Below, piece by piece: positions 13,831 to 26,359 of a DNA stretch of 64,000 nt (positions are counted from its first letter, which is position 1; every line of letters begins with the position of its first letter). The DNA comes from Pelobates cultripes (taxonomy: Eukaryota > Chordata > Amphibia > Anura > Pelobatidae), in the NCBI GenBank assembly GCA_933207985.1, contig OW240913.1:96446794-96510793 (forward strand), given 5' to 3'. The position numbers were made by a program, and so were the translations under genes. Below the pieces are notes generated by a model. It was not told the DNA's origin. It saw only the letters and a program-made list of their open reading frames with translations, and did not search any database.

Positions 13831-15161
13831 TGATGCTGGTCAGTATGATGGCATATGTAATGTCACTTCTTATGCTATGTTGTGTTATGCATACAAGAAG
13901 GTTCTGTCTTTAAAAGTAATTATATATAGGAGCACTTAAAGAGAAAGGAGGAAATTGCCATGTAACAAACACATAACAAAAGTTGCAAGGTAAAAACATT
14001 TGAATGAATTCTTCACCAAAAAAATGTGTGGTTTAGACAAACTGAATTTTGTCCATGTGGCATTTTGGTTTGTTTGAATGCAGACATGCAATCATTTTGG
14101 TAAAAATTATTAAAATGAATTAAAATATTTTGGCAGTGCAAGAGCTAATCGTGTGTCCCTGACCTATTTGGATCAATGTAACCCCCATGTAAATATAAGT
14201 TAGGTACACCATGGGTGGAGAGTATTAAAACTAAGGAGGAGGGTTGGACATGCTACTATATGCCCTCACTTATGGGCTTCAGGTGAGGTTATTAATAATA
14301 ATAGGGGAGTGGTAAAAAAAAAGGTAAAAGGTAAAAAAAAAAAAAGCTGTTTGCTTGGCCGGTATTTATGAATCATGAATTTCGCTGTAATCAGATCGAA
14401 ACAATATATCATTTAGATTTACATTTGCAGTCAAATTCTATATATAAGGCAACACTTTTACTCTTAAACAGAAAAACAATTAAAACATGTCAGTTAATAA
14501 AAACATACAATATAAAGACAAAATAGTTAATACTGACGCTGTATGAATATAGTACATTGTTTGTCATGTCTGACAAAAAATGTGTTTATGTTTTTTGTAT
14601 TGCATTGCTACTAAACAAATGTTTTTGACAAGCTAGCCTGCAGCCTGTAAAATCACTGTCAAATTTCACATACAAAAACACAAGCAATTTTTAAACTGTG
14701 AAGAAGCTTAGGTGAAACTAGAAATTGTGACAGTTGAAGCTGACACTCAAATAACAAGTCAAGAATAAGAAAAAATGTATTTCCAAATACACCAATTAAC
14801 AACTAATAAATGAAACTGGAGTCATCCAGACAATCTAAACTTTAATCCGATCATATGCATTGTAAAGGGATTTGTAGTTGGCACAGTTTCTAGTTTGGCA
14901 TTTGTGCTTCACTTCACATGAAGATTTGTTCACTCAGGTATGTTCTATTGTCTTTTCCAAAATGAATTTCATTTATTGGGTATGATTACTGAGAATGACA
15001 GATGGATTGTGCAAAGTATGGGATTATAACAGCTGGCGTTATGATCTCTTTTCATGTAGCTTGATGCTTTAATAGAATAATTGGTAACACACTTTGAGCT
15101 TAATAGAATACATAGGATATGTGATGTTAGGATTGGTGTTTATAGCAGATGCATTTAATGC
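13831..15161. other. AT-rich non-genic DNA
   Basis: No coding sequence was recognised. A-rich runs lie at 14315-14345. A short segment near 14130-14310 resembles other spacer DNA in the window (for example near 60110), suggesting a diffuse repeat. Confidence 0.3.
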
Positions 15162-15336
15162 TTTATAACCAGGGCCGGCGCTACCTGTTAGGCGGACTAG
15201 GCTCTGTAGCGAGCCTCAGGCGGCTGCAGCTTTGCCCGGGCGGTGCGTCCATCAGGGCGCACCGCCCGGGCGCAGCATAAGGAGAGGGGCTGACAGGAGG
15301 GAAGTGCTCAGTGCTCAGCGCTCCCTCCTGTCACTC

Positions 15337-15526
15337 CCTCAGTTGTAGCATGGCCAAGCCCTCTATTGGTCCGCGGGTACAGGGAGCATCTGTCTCCTGT
15401 ACCCGGCCGGACTAACAGGAAGTGAGTGTGCACTTCCTGAGTGTGCACTTCCTGTTAGTCTGGCCGGGTCAGGAAACAAAAGCTCCCTGTACCCGCGGAC
15501 CAATACAGGCCACGCTACAACTGAGG
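15337..15526. repeat. Long GC-rich inverted repeat inside the hAT-like element
   Basis: The left arm starts CCTCAGTTGTAGC at 15337 and the right arm ends GCTACAACTGAGG at 15526. Between them the arms match again around the GTCCGCGGGTACAGGGAG and GGCCGG blocks, with small mismatches. Just upstream is another short hairpin (about 15234-15272, GCCCGGGCGGTGCG with its complement). Confidence 0.8.
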
Positions 15527-15529
15527 TGG

Positions 15530-16127
15530 GGGGGAGGGGAGCATGAAATTGGGAAGGGGGGGAAAAATAGAGTGACAAGTGGGGGAGGAAGAAAAGAGAG
15601 TGACAAGTGGGGAGGGAAGAAGGAGGAGGACAAGTGGGGAGGAAGAAAGAGAGTGACAAGTGGGGGGAGAAAGAGAGAGACAAGGAGAGGGGGAGAAAGA
15701 GAGAGACAAGGAGGGGGAGAAAGAGAGAGACAAGGAGGGGGGAGCGAAAAGTGACAAGGGGGGAGAAAGAGAGAGACAAGGAGGGGGATAAAGAGAGACA
15801 AGGAGGGGGGGAGAAAGAGAGAGAGACAAGGAGGGGGGAGAGAAAGAGAGAGACAAGGAGGGGGGGAGAAAGAGAGAGACAAGTAGGGGGAGAAAGAGAG
15901 AGACAAGGAGGGGGGAGAGAGTGTGACAAGGAGGGGGGATGAAAGAGAGAGACAAGGAGGGGAGAAAGAGAGAGACAAGGAGGGGGAGAAAGAGCGAGAC
16001 AAGGAGGGGGGGGAGAAAGAGTGTGTGACAAGGAGGGGGGAGAAAGAGTGTGACAAGGAGGGGAGAGAAAGAGAGTGTGACAAGGAGGGGGGAGAAAGAG
16101 AGTGTGACAAGGAGGGGGGAGAGATAT
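15530..16127. repeat. Purine-rich minisatellite (GACAAGGAGGGG... units)
   Basis: About 20 imperfect tandem units of roughly 25-33 bp combine GACAAG, GGAGGGG and AGAAAGAGAGA. One strand is almost pure purine. It lies within the hAT-like element. Confidence 0.9.
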
Positions 16128-16136
16128 TGACATCCA

Positions 16137-16430
16137 TCGCACACACATAATCACACACAATGCAACCCTTGCACACAGAAAAACACACAATGCATTACAC
16201 ACACAGAAACACATACACCAGCAATGCAACCCTTACACATAATGCATCCCTTACACACACAGAAACACACAATGCATTCATTACACACACTCAATGCATC
16301 CCTTACAGACACACAAACTGCATCCCGTACATACACAGAAACACACCTTGCAGCCCTTACACATACAAACACAGATTCACACAATGCATTCCTTACACAC
16401 ATATCAGGACATCCCCTACACACTCCACCC
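16137..16430. repeat. CA-rich irregular tandem repeat
   Basis: Variations of ACACAGAAACACA, AATGCAT and CCCTTACACA recur across about 290 bp inside the hAT-like element. There is no coding potential. Confidence 0.75.
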
Positions 16431-16927
16431 CCTGTGAACAAACTCATTGGTGGAACATGAAGGTGGACCCTGGGACCCAGACCTTGAGCTGTGTAAAGGG
16501 CCCCCCAAAAAATGGAGCTGCTTCCCGTTCTCCCAGAACATTGATTTTGTGACCACAGTTACAAACAGCCTCCAGAGAGCCTGTTCTACACCAGACCAGT
16601 GGAGCCAGACTGCAGCTAGAGCCCATCATCATCCTCATCTGGTTGTAAGTAGGCAATCTAGAATATTATTTGTGGCACTAATCTCTAATTTACCTCACAT
16701 TAAAGAAACACTATAGTCCCCAGAACCACTGCAGCTTAATGTAGTGGTTCTGGTGTCTATAGCCTGTCCCTGCAGCCCTTTTAATGTAAACACGGCGGCA
16801 CTGCAGCACTGGCGTTAGTTAACATGGCAGAACATATGGGTGGGGCATTGTGATTTCACATGGGGTGGCGGCAAACTTTACTTTTGCCTAGGGCGGCAAA
16901 AATCCTTGCACCGGCCCTGTTTATAAC

Positions 16928-19492
16928 TCAATATGATAAAATCACAATAATTATTCCAAATGATTCCCTTTGTATAATACCACATACTTGTTATCCCAGA
17001 TTTTGGTATTTTTACTGGTAGGACTTTACATTAAAAATCATGTGGATATGATGTCGATTCGAATGTCCACTACCAGTTTGTGGAGTGAAAGCATGGTCTT
17101 TTTATTGTTGCAAATATATGTTACACTAAATAAAATAAATGTTAGAACTCCATTAATATTTAAATTGCAGCTGAAAAAAAGAAACTGTATAAAGGGGAAA
17201 AAATGTGTGATCTTTTTCAATCAATATAACTACATGTCACACCATGTCACAACATCTGAAGATATCAACAGAACTTGAAAAAATGGTGAGTAGAAACTCA
17301 AGATATACCAACACTTGGATCTCCAAGTGAAAACCAGGGGAATCTAGAAAAAAAAAAACGTATGGCTTTACTGCACTAAATTAAACTTGGGAGTAATTTT
17401 CTTTTAAGTGTTTGACATAAATATCTGTTGATATACATTCTATATTATGTTTTGCAATTATACTCATATTTGTTTCTTTTTTCTAAGCTGCAATTTAAAA
17501 AGTGTGGGTTCATAATATTATGAAGTTACGCATTTGATTATCACTTGTTTTAGTTTTATTTAGTTGATTGGAGAGGTATTTGATTTTAGTTTTGCTTTTG
17601 TACCTACTTTTCAATTGTAGGTATTTTCTGATTAATTGCTAATATTTTTGTACAATATATTATAATAAACTAACATAGTGAAATTTTTCACTAATGTTAA
17701 GATCTTTTATATGCTGTGAAGATCTTAAAGGAGGTTAACCAGCTGTATGACTTTGTGTTGGCTTTGTGCAACCACCTCGTCTGCCCTTTGTTGTTGAGTA
17801 GAACTACAATTTGTCATTTCAAGGCTTTCTGTTTAGACCAGAGATGTTCTTCATGTGCACTATTTCTGATTTGATTGAGTAATTGATTGTGGAAATTAAA
17901 GTGGCAAAATCAGCTATAGTAGCCATAGGTTGTAAACATAGTTTGCAAATACATCTTGATAAGCATGGAATGAGAGTTTCACATCAACTCTCCAATTCCT
18001 CAGATGAAAGAGATAGTGGTACCACAATGGTAGTAGGTCTAGATTGGTTGAGGTTGTCTGGTTTTAAATGATTGTCCACTAGGCCTAGTACAGACTTTGG
18101 AGAGAATCTGTGGGATGTTTATGGTGTCCTCATTCACCTATTGCAGTATCACTTGGCTGCTATAAAATGGACAGAAGATGTAGAAACACTATTTCATGTG
18201 AACATCATACTCACCTCCCTAGCCACAACCAAGAGATTTGTGGGTTTTTAAGGGATCCATGGTTCAGTATACATTTATGAAGGAACTGCTATGGAGCTCC
18301 AGACCAGCAAAAGGACTCTCAGACACTTTGTCTACTCTTTCAGTTAAGCTACCTTAGCATCAGCACAGTAGTGATTATAGCCCTTATCACCAGTTGACAC
18401 TTAGTGAAGGTAACAAATACTTTTTTTTATAAACCCAGAACATACATATTTATACAGAATAAAATGTGTATTACCTTTTTGGTACCACCAAGTCAGGCTG
18501 GTAAGAGTTACTCTACCGCTGAGTTTTCTCTAGACGTGGCATGGGAGATGAAGACACCAAACTCCCCACCTATAACAGGTAACCCCACAGCCAGGGTGTC
18601 CTCTTATAGGTCGTCCCACCAGTTATCTCCAGTCCAAAACATTCTCTGATGGTTTTTGATTTACACTTGAGTAAAGGTATGACTGAGAAAAGGCAGATTT
18701 CTGATCTGGCCATGAGTTTCAGATGGCCAACTTATGTTGGGCACCCCCTTGGTGCAACCAAAGAAGATACTGCAGCCAGGTGCCGAGAATCAGGATTGCT
18801 CCACTGAGGTTTGTTTTATAAAGTGGATATTAATCTAGCAAGGGTACAGGGAGTCTCTGGGAATTGTGGTATGCAATTGGAAAACACATCCCGTCACATC
18901 CCGATCATTCCTTATGAACTCAACTTCCCCTTAACTAAATCCGTACTTACAATGACTGCAGGTTCCACAAATAAATAAACATGTATTTCTTTTGATCTTA
19001 GTTAAAAAAAATTATTATAAATAAAACACTCAATTATAAAGTTTTTTTTTTAATATTAATTTGCTCTGTTAAAAAAAGAAATACCTCAGTCTTTTGATTT
19101 ATAATTCAGAGATATCACAACAATATTGTCACTTACCATTTTTCTGTTGTTTTGTACTTGAGGACAGACACTAAATGTTAATTTTATGCACAGATCTACT
19201 AAAAGTGACCAATAGAAGGGAAAAAGGAGGAGCAGTAAAAAAGTCTATATTTATATAGGATATATTAAATATATATAAATATAGATTATCTACTGCATCT
19301 CCTACTTTCCACTCTATTGCTTACTTCTTCTTATTTGATATGTGAAACAAAAGGTTCTAAAATACACATATTTTCAAAATAAATCTATTATATTTATATT
19401 ATGTTTATATTTTGCAGTACTCTAATTAAGCAATTTTCACAGCATTTTGGTTTGTCTGAATCATTTTACTGAAACAACTGATTGATCAAAAT
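16928..19492. other. AT-rich non-genic DNA
   Basis: No convincing gene. Around 18095-18200 a short stretch (ENLWDV-like) faintly recalls the last DDE block of Tc1 transposases, but it is too weak to call. About 19150-19330 resembles 59695-59800. Confidence 0.35.
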
Positions 19493-19497
19493 AGGTC

Positions 19498-20591
19498 TGT
19501 GATGAGACCAATCTCGCCACTGTGCATTGGAAGAGCCTGGTTGCCTGCCTGCTGCCTTTTGACTATGGACCAGCATTTAAATACTTTATTTTCCTATGCA
19601 GAATGGTCTATTCATGTATTTCTGCCCTGGCGTTCGGTAGATTCTCTGATTTACTGAATGAACTAATTTAACCCAGATAGCTATGCCATGGAGCCTATTC
19701 ATGTAATAAAAGACTTTGGCTCCATGGTGATTGAACTGGATGTGTGTGGTCTGAGCGCCATTCAGTAATAATGTGCGCTCAGACCTAAGCTATATGGGGA
19801 TATACCTGTTTTATGCAATAGCTGCACAGTTATATATTTTTATGTATTTTATTGTCTTTTGCTACCATGTGTTCAATGGAGTTTTGCCTCTGTCCATGGA
19901 GATAATTGGATTACTTCCCAATTATCTCCAGGATAGAAGACTCTGTGGAACTGGTTTTGGGCAGAAAAGCCATGCTTCATTTGGTCAAAAAGGACATCGA
20001 TCTATCTTTTGAACCAATGGACCAATTTGGATGATTTTGACATATGTTTGTATTTGGAGTATGCTGATTCTGAAAATGTAAGTATACATCACATGTGAAC
20101 GTGATGTACACTTTGAAAGTTATGAATAATGTGGAAAAACTGTATTTCTCTGCCTGTGATTATTAAAGTAACCCATTGTGTAAGGTAATTGTATCACAGG
20201 CAGAGGGGAGGATTTTGTGTGGGAGTGTCTGAGTGTATTGTTCATGTTTATTGGTTGTTTTCCAAAATCATGTGGTTTTTACTAATGTGTAAGAATGTGT
20301 ATATAAGAACAATAAACCCACAGCTCTGTCTGTTCACTGCTTGACCCTCAACACGGAGCTTTGTCTCGTTCTTGGGGGGATTTATTGTATGTTGTTCCAG
20401 TTTGACTGCTAGGAGTGTAAACCTTTCGTATGGTTTTTCCTATTCGGCTGTTTATAGCATTCATATGTTTGAGAGCATTCACATGCTTCTTCAGTTCGGT
20501 GGATTGGTGTCTACAGTAGCTGCCTGTATATCTGGAAGGGAATATCTCCTAAATGGCGTTTAACCCCTTTTATGCCCACGGTAGCGTTACA
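19498..20591 (+). mobile_element. Solo LTR, copy B (1094 bp)
   Basis: It begins TGTGATGAGA and ends GTTACA, flanked by perfect 5-bp duplications, aggtc, at 19493-19497 and 20592-20596. A polyadenylation signal (AATAAA at about 20310) is followed by a GACCCTCAACACGGAGCTTT / GTCTCGTTCTTGGGG block, as expected for an R-U5 boundary, which fixes the sense strand as plus. The 'acccagatagc...ccatggagcc...gctcagacc' module near 19673-19795 is shared, inverted, with the copies at 3880-5052 and 34739-35739. Confidence 0.85.
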
Positions 20592-20599
20592 AGGTCTGT

Positions 20600-21115
20600 A
20601 CCGAAACACCACATGTTCTCAATGGTCTGAAACCAGTTTTTTTTCAAATTAGTTTGGAAGGACCAAGTGTTTTTACCATGCACAAGTCTAATATAGGCCT
20701 TTAAAGTTACCTTAAGTAACCTTGGGTCCGGGCATTCATGTGGATGTTACTATAACACATACAGCCTGCCTAGAGATTGTTACAGGCCATGTACATCCCT
20801 TCATGATCTCTTTTATCAGGAAAATGTACTCTGTGACACTGCCAAATTGTTAGGGAATGATTTGAGGTACATGATAAAGAGTTCAATGTGTTTATTTGGC
20901 CAAATTTCACAGATATCCATCTGATTGAACATGTGTGGGATTTACTGGGATAGCAAATCTAATTTATGGAGACCCTAGCCCCTCAACTTGCAGGACCTAA
21001 AGGATCTGATGCTAATGTCTTGGTGCCTTGATATGTCAGAGTTGTTTTGGCAGCACAAGGGGAGGTCTACATTCAATTAAGCAGGTTGTTATAATGTTGT
21101 GGCTTAAAAACACCC
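20600..21115 (+). pseudogene. Tc1/mariner-type transposase relic
   Basis: This decayed stretch follows the order of a well-known vertebrate Tc1-like transposase C-terminus: a GIHVDV block, a CHTAK-like block with a nearby GNDLRYMIKS segment, an IEHVWD-like last catalytic block near 20925-20945 and a terminal AARGG-like segment near 21050, ending just before a TTGTGGCTTAAA tail. Stops and indels break every frame. It is recognised by overall similarity to that family rather than by an open frame. Confidence 0.65.
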
Positions 21116-21143
21116 TGAAAACTTCAAATATATATATATATAT

Positions 21144-21255
21144 GTATTAAGGCAGTTTTGCCTGTATTTGTGGGAGGGGCTTAAATTAATTCACTCCCCT
21201 ATATAAGGGACACCCCTTACCTGACTCATATCGCTTGAGGTCAGCATCAGAATGA
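21144..21255 (+). repeat. Split direct repeat A1
   Basis: 112 bp beginning GTATTAAGGCAG and ending CATCAGAATGA, matching A2 at 27107-27218 base for base as far as I can see. It contains a TATATAAGG promoter-like box at about 21202. Confidence 0.9.
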
Positions 21256-21539
21256 TTTCCACTTCCGGGTCATCCAGACGCCATTTTACCTGATTACTCC
21301 ATGAGGTTTTCTAAGCAGAGCTGTGTCAGGAATCCAGCCACAGGCTTTTCCGGCCTACCACCTTCTTTCTTCAATCCATCGCCGTGGATGGTGTCCAAGT
21401 GACTCACAAACAGTAAGTCGACCTACCCGTTACGCCAGGCATCAGTCCCACGGCACCATGCACGGGTCAGGTCCTCACTTTACGGCTGCATTTTGTCTAT
21501 GTCTGTTCTAAAACCATTGCATGTTCATGCATATCATTC

Positions 21540-22505
21540 GTTTAAACCACCTACCGGTCTTTGGGTGTACTACAGGCTTCTTAGACATTATGGCATTTCA
21601 TGTACAAACCAACGAACCACTGCATTTTCGCCTACACACTGACCCTACCGGTCTTTGGGTGTACTACAGGCTTCTTAGACATTATTGCATTTCATGTACA
21701 AACCAACGAACCACTGCATTTTCGCCTACACACTGACCCCTACCGGTCATTCGGTGTACTACCGGCTTCTCAGACATTATTGCATTTCATGTAAAAACCA
21801 ACCAAACACCGCATTTTCACCTACACACTGACCCCTATCGGTCATTCGGTGTACTACAGGCATCTTAGACGTTTTTTGCATTTTCAGGTACAAACCAATA
21901 AACCACCTCATTTTCACCTACACACTGACCCCTACCGGTTTTTGGTGTACTACAGGCTTCTTAGACATTATCGCATTTCATGTACAAATAAACGAATCAC
22001 TGCATTTGCACCTACACACTGACCCCTACTGGTCATTTGGTGTACTACAGGCTTCTCAGACATTATTGCATTTCATGTACAAATCAACGAACCACTGCAT
22101 TTGCGCCTACACACTGACCCCTACCAGTCATTCGGTGTACTACGGGCTTCTCAGACATTATTGCATTTCATGTATAAACCAACAAACCACTGCAATTTTC
22201 ACCTACACACTGACCCCTATCAGTCATTCGGTGTACTACAGGCTTCTTAGACGTTTTTGCTTTTCATGTACAAAACCATAAACCACTGCATTTTCACCTA
22301 CACACTGACCCCTACAGGTCATTCAGTGTACTACAGGCTTCTCAGACATTATTGCATCTCATGTACAAACCAACTAACCACGGCATTTTCGCCTACATGC
22401 TGACCCCTACCGGTCAATCAGTATACTACAGGCTTCTCAGATTTTATTCCACTTCATAAGCAAACAAACGAACTACAGCATTTTCGCTTTTATACTGACT
22501 CCTAT
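21540..22505. repeat. ~95-bp tandem array, about ten units
   Basis: Units contain CTACCGGTC, GTGTACTAC, GGCTTCT, GACATTATTGCATTTCATGTAC and CCACTGCATTTTC in order. Unit starts fall at about 21551, 21644, 21740 and 21835 and continue at about 95-bp steps to about 22408. Divergence rises towards the right, and degenerate GACCCCTAC-type copies continue to about 23030. It lies just inside A1 of the Ngaro-like element. Confidence 0.9.
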
Positions 22506-22521
22506 CTGTCAAATGGTAGCA

Positions 22522-22601
22522 TTAACCCCTTAAGGACACATGACATGTGTGACGTGTAATGATCCCCTTTTATTCCAGAAGTTTGGTCCTTAAGGGGTTA
22601 A
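22522..22601. mobile_element. 80-bp TTAA-flanked palindromic MITE
   Basis: The termini TTAACCCCTTAAGGAC and GTCCTTAAGGGGTTAA form perfect inverted repeats. TTAA at both ends fits a piggyBac-type target. The element interrupts the last degenerate units of the 95-bp array, so it came after the array formed. It has no coding capacity. Confidence 0.7.
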
Positions 22602-23539
22602 AGGGTATTTTAACATACAATCAGCATTTCTGACCCCTACTGGTCAACAGCAAAACTGTCTTCACATGTCATATACAATTTACCAGCCAATATAAATTAC
22701 ACATAAGATTGTTTTAAACATAACTATAGACCATAAATTAAACTCCAGCACGGGCTCAACTTCAGGTTTAATTCACAATAATTTACATTTCACATCAAGA
22801 CCAACAGTGGTTCTATCAACACTGCCACCTACAGGTCTGTCAAGTACATTGACAATTTTCATGGGGTTTTACAAACACCAAAACACTGACACCTATAGGT
22901 CAACAGACAAACAACATTTCCCATACCAATCAGTATCCAACTACACTGCCACCTATAGGGCACTCGGCAGATCTCCAGTGCACTTGCATTTTGCAACACC
23001 ATGTTCACTGACCCCTACCATTCAATAAGACATACAACAATTCACATAGCAAGCACTATATCAACATCTGGTATAAATACATATATTATTACACAGTAGC
23101 AGACGCATCTGTATATATGTAACTGGTAATATAGTTCACATACATTTTTCACAGCACGCTGCTCCCGCAACAGACTTCCCCTAGCAAGGGGACATACAAC
23201 ATACAAGGTGGGGACAGACCACATTTTCACTTGTACATACGGCACTTAATGGGTTAAGATTGATACATATTTAACCAGTATGGCTACGATGTTTAATATT
23301 TACACATCACGGCACTTTACTTTTCACATATACTGTACGTATTAAGATAAGCTTGGTCTATGCCATATTTCCTTATGCCATACGGTTTTATCCATTCAGG
23401 TTACAGTTACTACTAAAAAACCTATACGGATTGTCAGGTTCAATACCATACTACCAGGTACATACACCTGCTCACGTAGTTATCCATCTCTTACCTTCCC
23501 TGGAATAGTAATAGTGTACTGGCAATTAGGGTTCTAGGG

Positions 23540-25040
23540 CCCAATAGGTATTACCCCCTTTTTTCTCTGCATTATGCTTCGGTTAGTGGTCCCGCGAGGC
23601 CAACACCCCGCCTCACACTCGGAGGCATACACCCCTCGGGCCACTCGTGAGCTAGTCGCCTCGCATTGTATCATAGAGAGGACCTCACCTGTCACTCCCC
23701 TTCCTATTTTCTGGTTACTGTCACCGAGAGGCCAACATCCTGCCACAACGTTCGGTGGCCACACAAAATCCCCTCGCGCCAAGCATAGATAGAGCCTCTC
23801 AAGCCACTTGGCAACTAGCAGGGCCTCACCAGTCACCAAAAAACACCAAGCCTAATCGTTTCGCCTTACGGCTTAGCTAGCAAGCCAGTACAAGAACCCT
23901 GGGTACAAATAATAATTGCAATCTTTATTGTTATTTAAGTATTTCTCAAAAAGATGGTGAAGAATCACCTCTTCCTAGCACCCCGGCTAGAATTGATACA
24001 CCTTCAAGCAGAGGAGATGTTGCTAGTCCAGCAGCAATCAGATCCTGGACGATCCCACACATTACCACCGACCTAAGGAGGTGACAAATCCCCTACCCTG
24101 CTACAGCAAGGAAAGCAGTTATTCAAACTCCTCCATACATCAACGGACAACACGGAGGCAGGGGAAGGCCCAGCTACATCAACTCAGGTGACACCCAGGC
24201 TATGCTAGCTTCACTCATAAACTCATGAGCCAAAAAATTTATGACAGACTGGCAATCTCGAGTTGGTCACCACAGCCCTCACAAGGCTGGGCCTCACGCT
24301 ACTGTACAACCAGCACCAACCGAAACTCGGTTACCTGGTACAATCAATTCTTATGACACACAAGATGTTAAACCTGCACGTATGATCCCAGCACATTGGG
24401 GAAGCAAGGCATATATATGTATGATGATGTATCTGTGATGGTCAGATCCAGGGATTCCAGGTAAATCGGGAACTGACCATCCCTTGGTTGGGTTGGCATT
24501 TGGAATATGTGGAGATGTTTATTTGTGCAGGTACCCATACAGAAGGGATTTTGTCCCAAACAAATGGACGAGCACTCTCAGGCTCCAGGTACCAGCACCT
24601 CTGAACTACCAGAGACCACTGATATGAGTAGTTGCATTGCATACAGACTGTTGCATATATGTTCAAATAGTTCAGGGCACATGACAAACCATGTGTCCCA
24701 ATACAACTTACAAATAACGTATTCACCATCTGTACACACCAATGCATTTTCAACACTACTGACTCATCACCCTTCCAGACTTGTAGTAGATTTACTAAAG
24801 CTCTGGAGCTTCAAAGGGCTCCCATACAGGTATCATAAACACACCTTCAAGGAATATAGCATGCCCTCACTTACAGTCAGCACAACAAAACCATTGGCTG
24901 TAAACACACTCATAGCCAAGATTTGCAGAGGGGTCTTCCAATCTCCACCATTTACAGCATGGCACCAAACACACACATTGGTATTGTCACAAGGAATCTT
25001 CCCTTAAACAAAGACTAACCATGGACTTATTGGTAACACA
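23540..25040 (+). pseudogene. Decayed gag-like region of the Ngaro-like element
   Basis: Discontinuous frames separated by stops lie where Ngaro elements encode their first ORF. I see Pro/Ser/Thr-rich peptides and no zinc knuckle or other diagnostic motif, so the call rests on position between A1 and the RT region. Around 23575-23780 a GAGGCCAACA word recurs twice. Confidence 0.35.
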
Positions 25041-26200
25041 CACCTCCGCTACCCCAAGTCTCAACTCCCTCATACCCTCCGAGGATTTTTCTTACTATAC
25101 AACACCATTGATCTACCTTTACAGCTATCACTCAAGCATGGGTTGAAGCTTGATTAAGTAAGACCAATATCATCAACGCAGTAAACGGCTACCATCTACC
25201 CTACACACTGGCACTTACATGGCATAAATTGGGCAATCCTTTCCCCGCTCAACTTTCGAGCTACAGATTAGCCTACTATCGATATTCGCAGATACTCTGT
25301 GCTGGTTATGATAACATATCCAGAGGCCTTACAGTCATACACTATCTAGAAGACTTCTTGTTAATCAAGAAAGCATATTTTTCACTAGAAGCCTCACGGC
25401 AGCTTAGTCTGGTTGACCACTTGGGCGTCCCAGTACCCCATAAGAAACAGAAGGCCCAGACACTATCTTCACATTACTGGGCATATGACTTGAGTCGGCA
25501 TCCATACACGCAAGTTACCACAAGACAAATAGGGAACATTCTCAACTACATCAATCACTACCTCCTGCTTAGTACTTACAACTGCAAGGAACTACGATCC
25601 CTACCAGGTTCCTTAATTTTGCCATGCTTTCACATCCAGAGTACTTTCCCCTTTTTTCCACACTTCCAACATGACGATCAGAGGAGGTGCCTAGACACCT
25701 CAGCAACAGCAGACCTGCACATGGGGGGGGGATTTCTTAACCACTTGGCATGGTAAAAGCATGTTCCTTCCAGGATTGTCTGACACTTCTCCAACCAGAT
25801 GGTCAGACGCAGCGTATACCACGGGTTTGGCAGCGATCTACCGGGAACAATTGCTTTGGGGCTGTTGGCCATGACATCCAGGTTTGGAAATTTTTCCACC
25901 ACTTCAGCCCCTTTGGGAGATCTACCCCATTGTAGCAGCTGCTGTGGCATGGGGTAAATCATGGTCAGGGTCATCAATCCGTTGTTACTCAGACAACTAA
26001 GCACATACCATATCATCAACAAACGCCACTACTCATCCATAAGTTCATGATGTTTCTGGGGAACTCACTTGGTTGGCCACTTATCACATTTCACTTTCAT
26101 GTACCAGACGGGGGTATACATCCCTGCCGACAACTGTCTCATTTATATTCCAGGCATGTTCATCATACGCTTCCTACAGCCGCCCATACAGTCACGTCCA
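25040..26200 (+). pseudogene. DIRS/Ngaro-type reverse transcriptase and RNase H relic
   Basis: A SLIPSEDFS-like block near 25060-25090 is followed by HYLEDFLLI at about 25338-25364. The latter is the RT catalytic motif C, where YLDD would be expected, so the first Asp is now Glu. LGVPVPHKK, a DIRS-type block, follows. The RNase H region shows SDAAYTTGLAAIY at about 25807-25845, a YSDN motif near 25985 and an H-x-PG-like motif near 26150. Frames shift repeatedly. The motif order matches DIRS/Ngaro pol, not LTR-retroviral pol. Confidence 0.7.
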
Positions 26201-26359
26201 CTCTTTCGTTCCAGAGACAAAATCATGGATTAGACATACTCATGCAGCATAGCATGCACTATCCCACCTAGCACTTTCGTCCCATACTTGTAGAACGCAT
26301 AACACAGCTTTTCACCTGGCTTAAAGAATCTCATTGGAACACGACATAGCTCAACCTGT

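Larger units (their letters stand above)
15170..16919. mobile_element. Non-autonomous hAT-like element (1750 bp)
   Basis: The termini are CAGGGCCGG at 15170 and the reverse complement CCGGCCCTG at 16911-16919. They are flanked by a perfect 8-bp duplication, tttataac, at 15162-15169 and 16920-16927. An 8-bp duplication with CAGGG ends is the hallmark of the hAT superfamily. No transposase frame is present. The interior is a composite of a GC-rich hairpin (15337-15526), a purine-rich minisatellite (15530-16127), a CA-rich tract (16137-16430) and, near 16690-16790, a small palindromic repeat (arms around AGAACCACT). Long Ser/Pro-rich or Arg/Glu-rich open frames here are artefacts of the minisatellite. 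The GC content is much higher than the surroundings. Confidence 0.85.

Noticed and set aside
15363..16229. A 288-codon Ser/Pro/Leu-rich minus-strand frame and overlapping Arg/Glu/Gly-rich plus-strand frames
   Set aside because: All lie on the purine-rich minisatellite and hairpin of the hAT-like element; every frame is open because the unit lacks stops. No start context, domain or conservation.
16137..16430. Possible CRISPR-like array or satellite
   Set aside because: Units are irregular CA-rich words without constant repeats and unique spacers; vertebrate context.
18090..18250. Possible third Tc1 transposase relic (ENLWDV-like peptide)
   Set aside because: Only one short motif, with no other DDE blocks in order; chance is not excluded.
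23540..23840. Possible CpG-island promoter or gene start
   Set aside because: The GC-rich stretch lies inside the Ngaro-like element and contains a short internal duplication; no coding exon follows.
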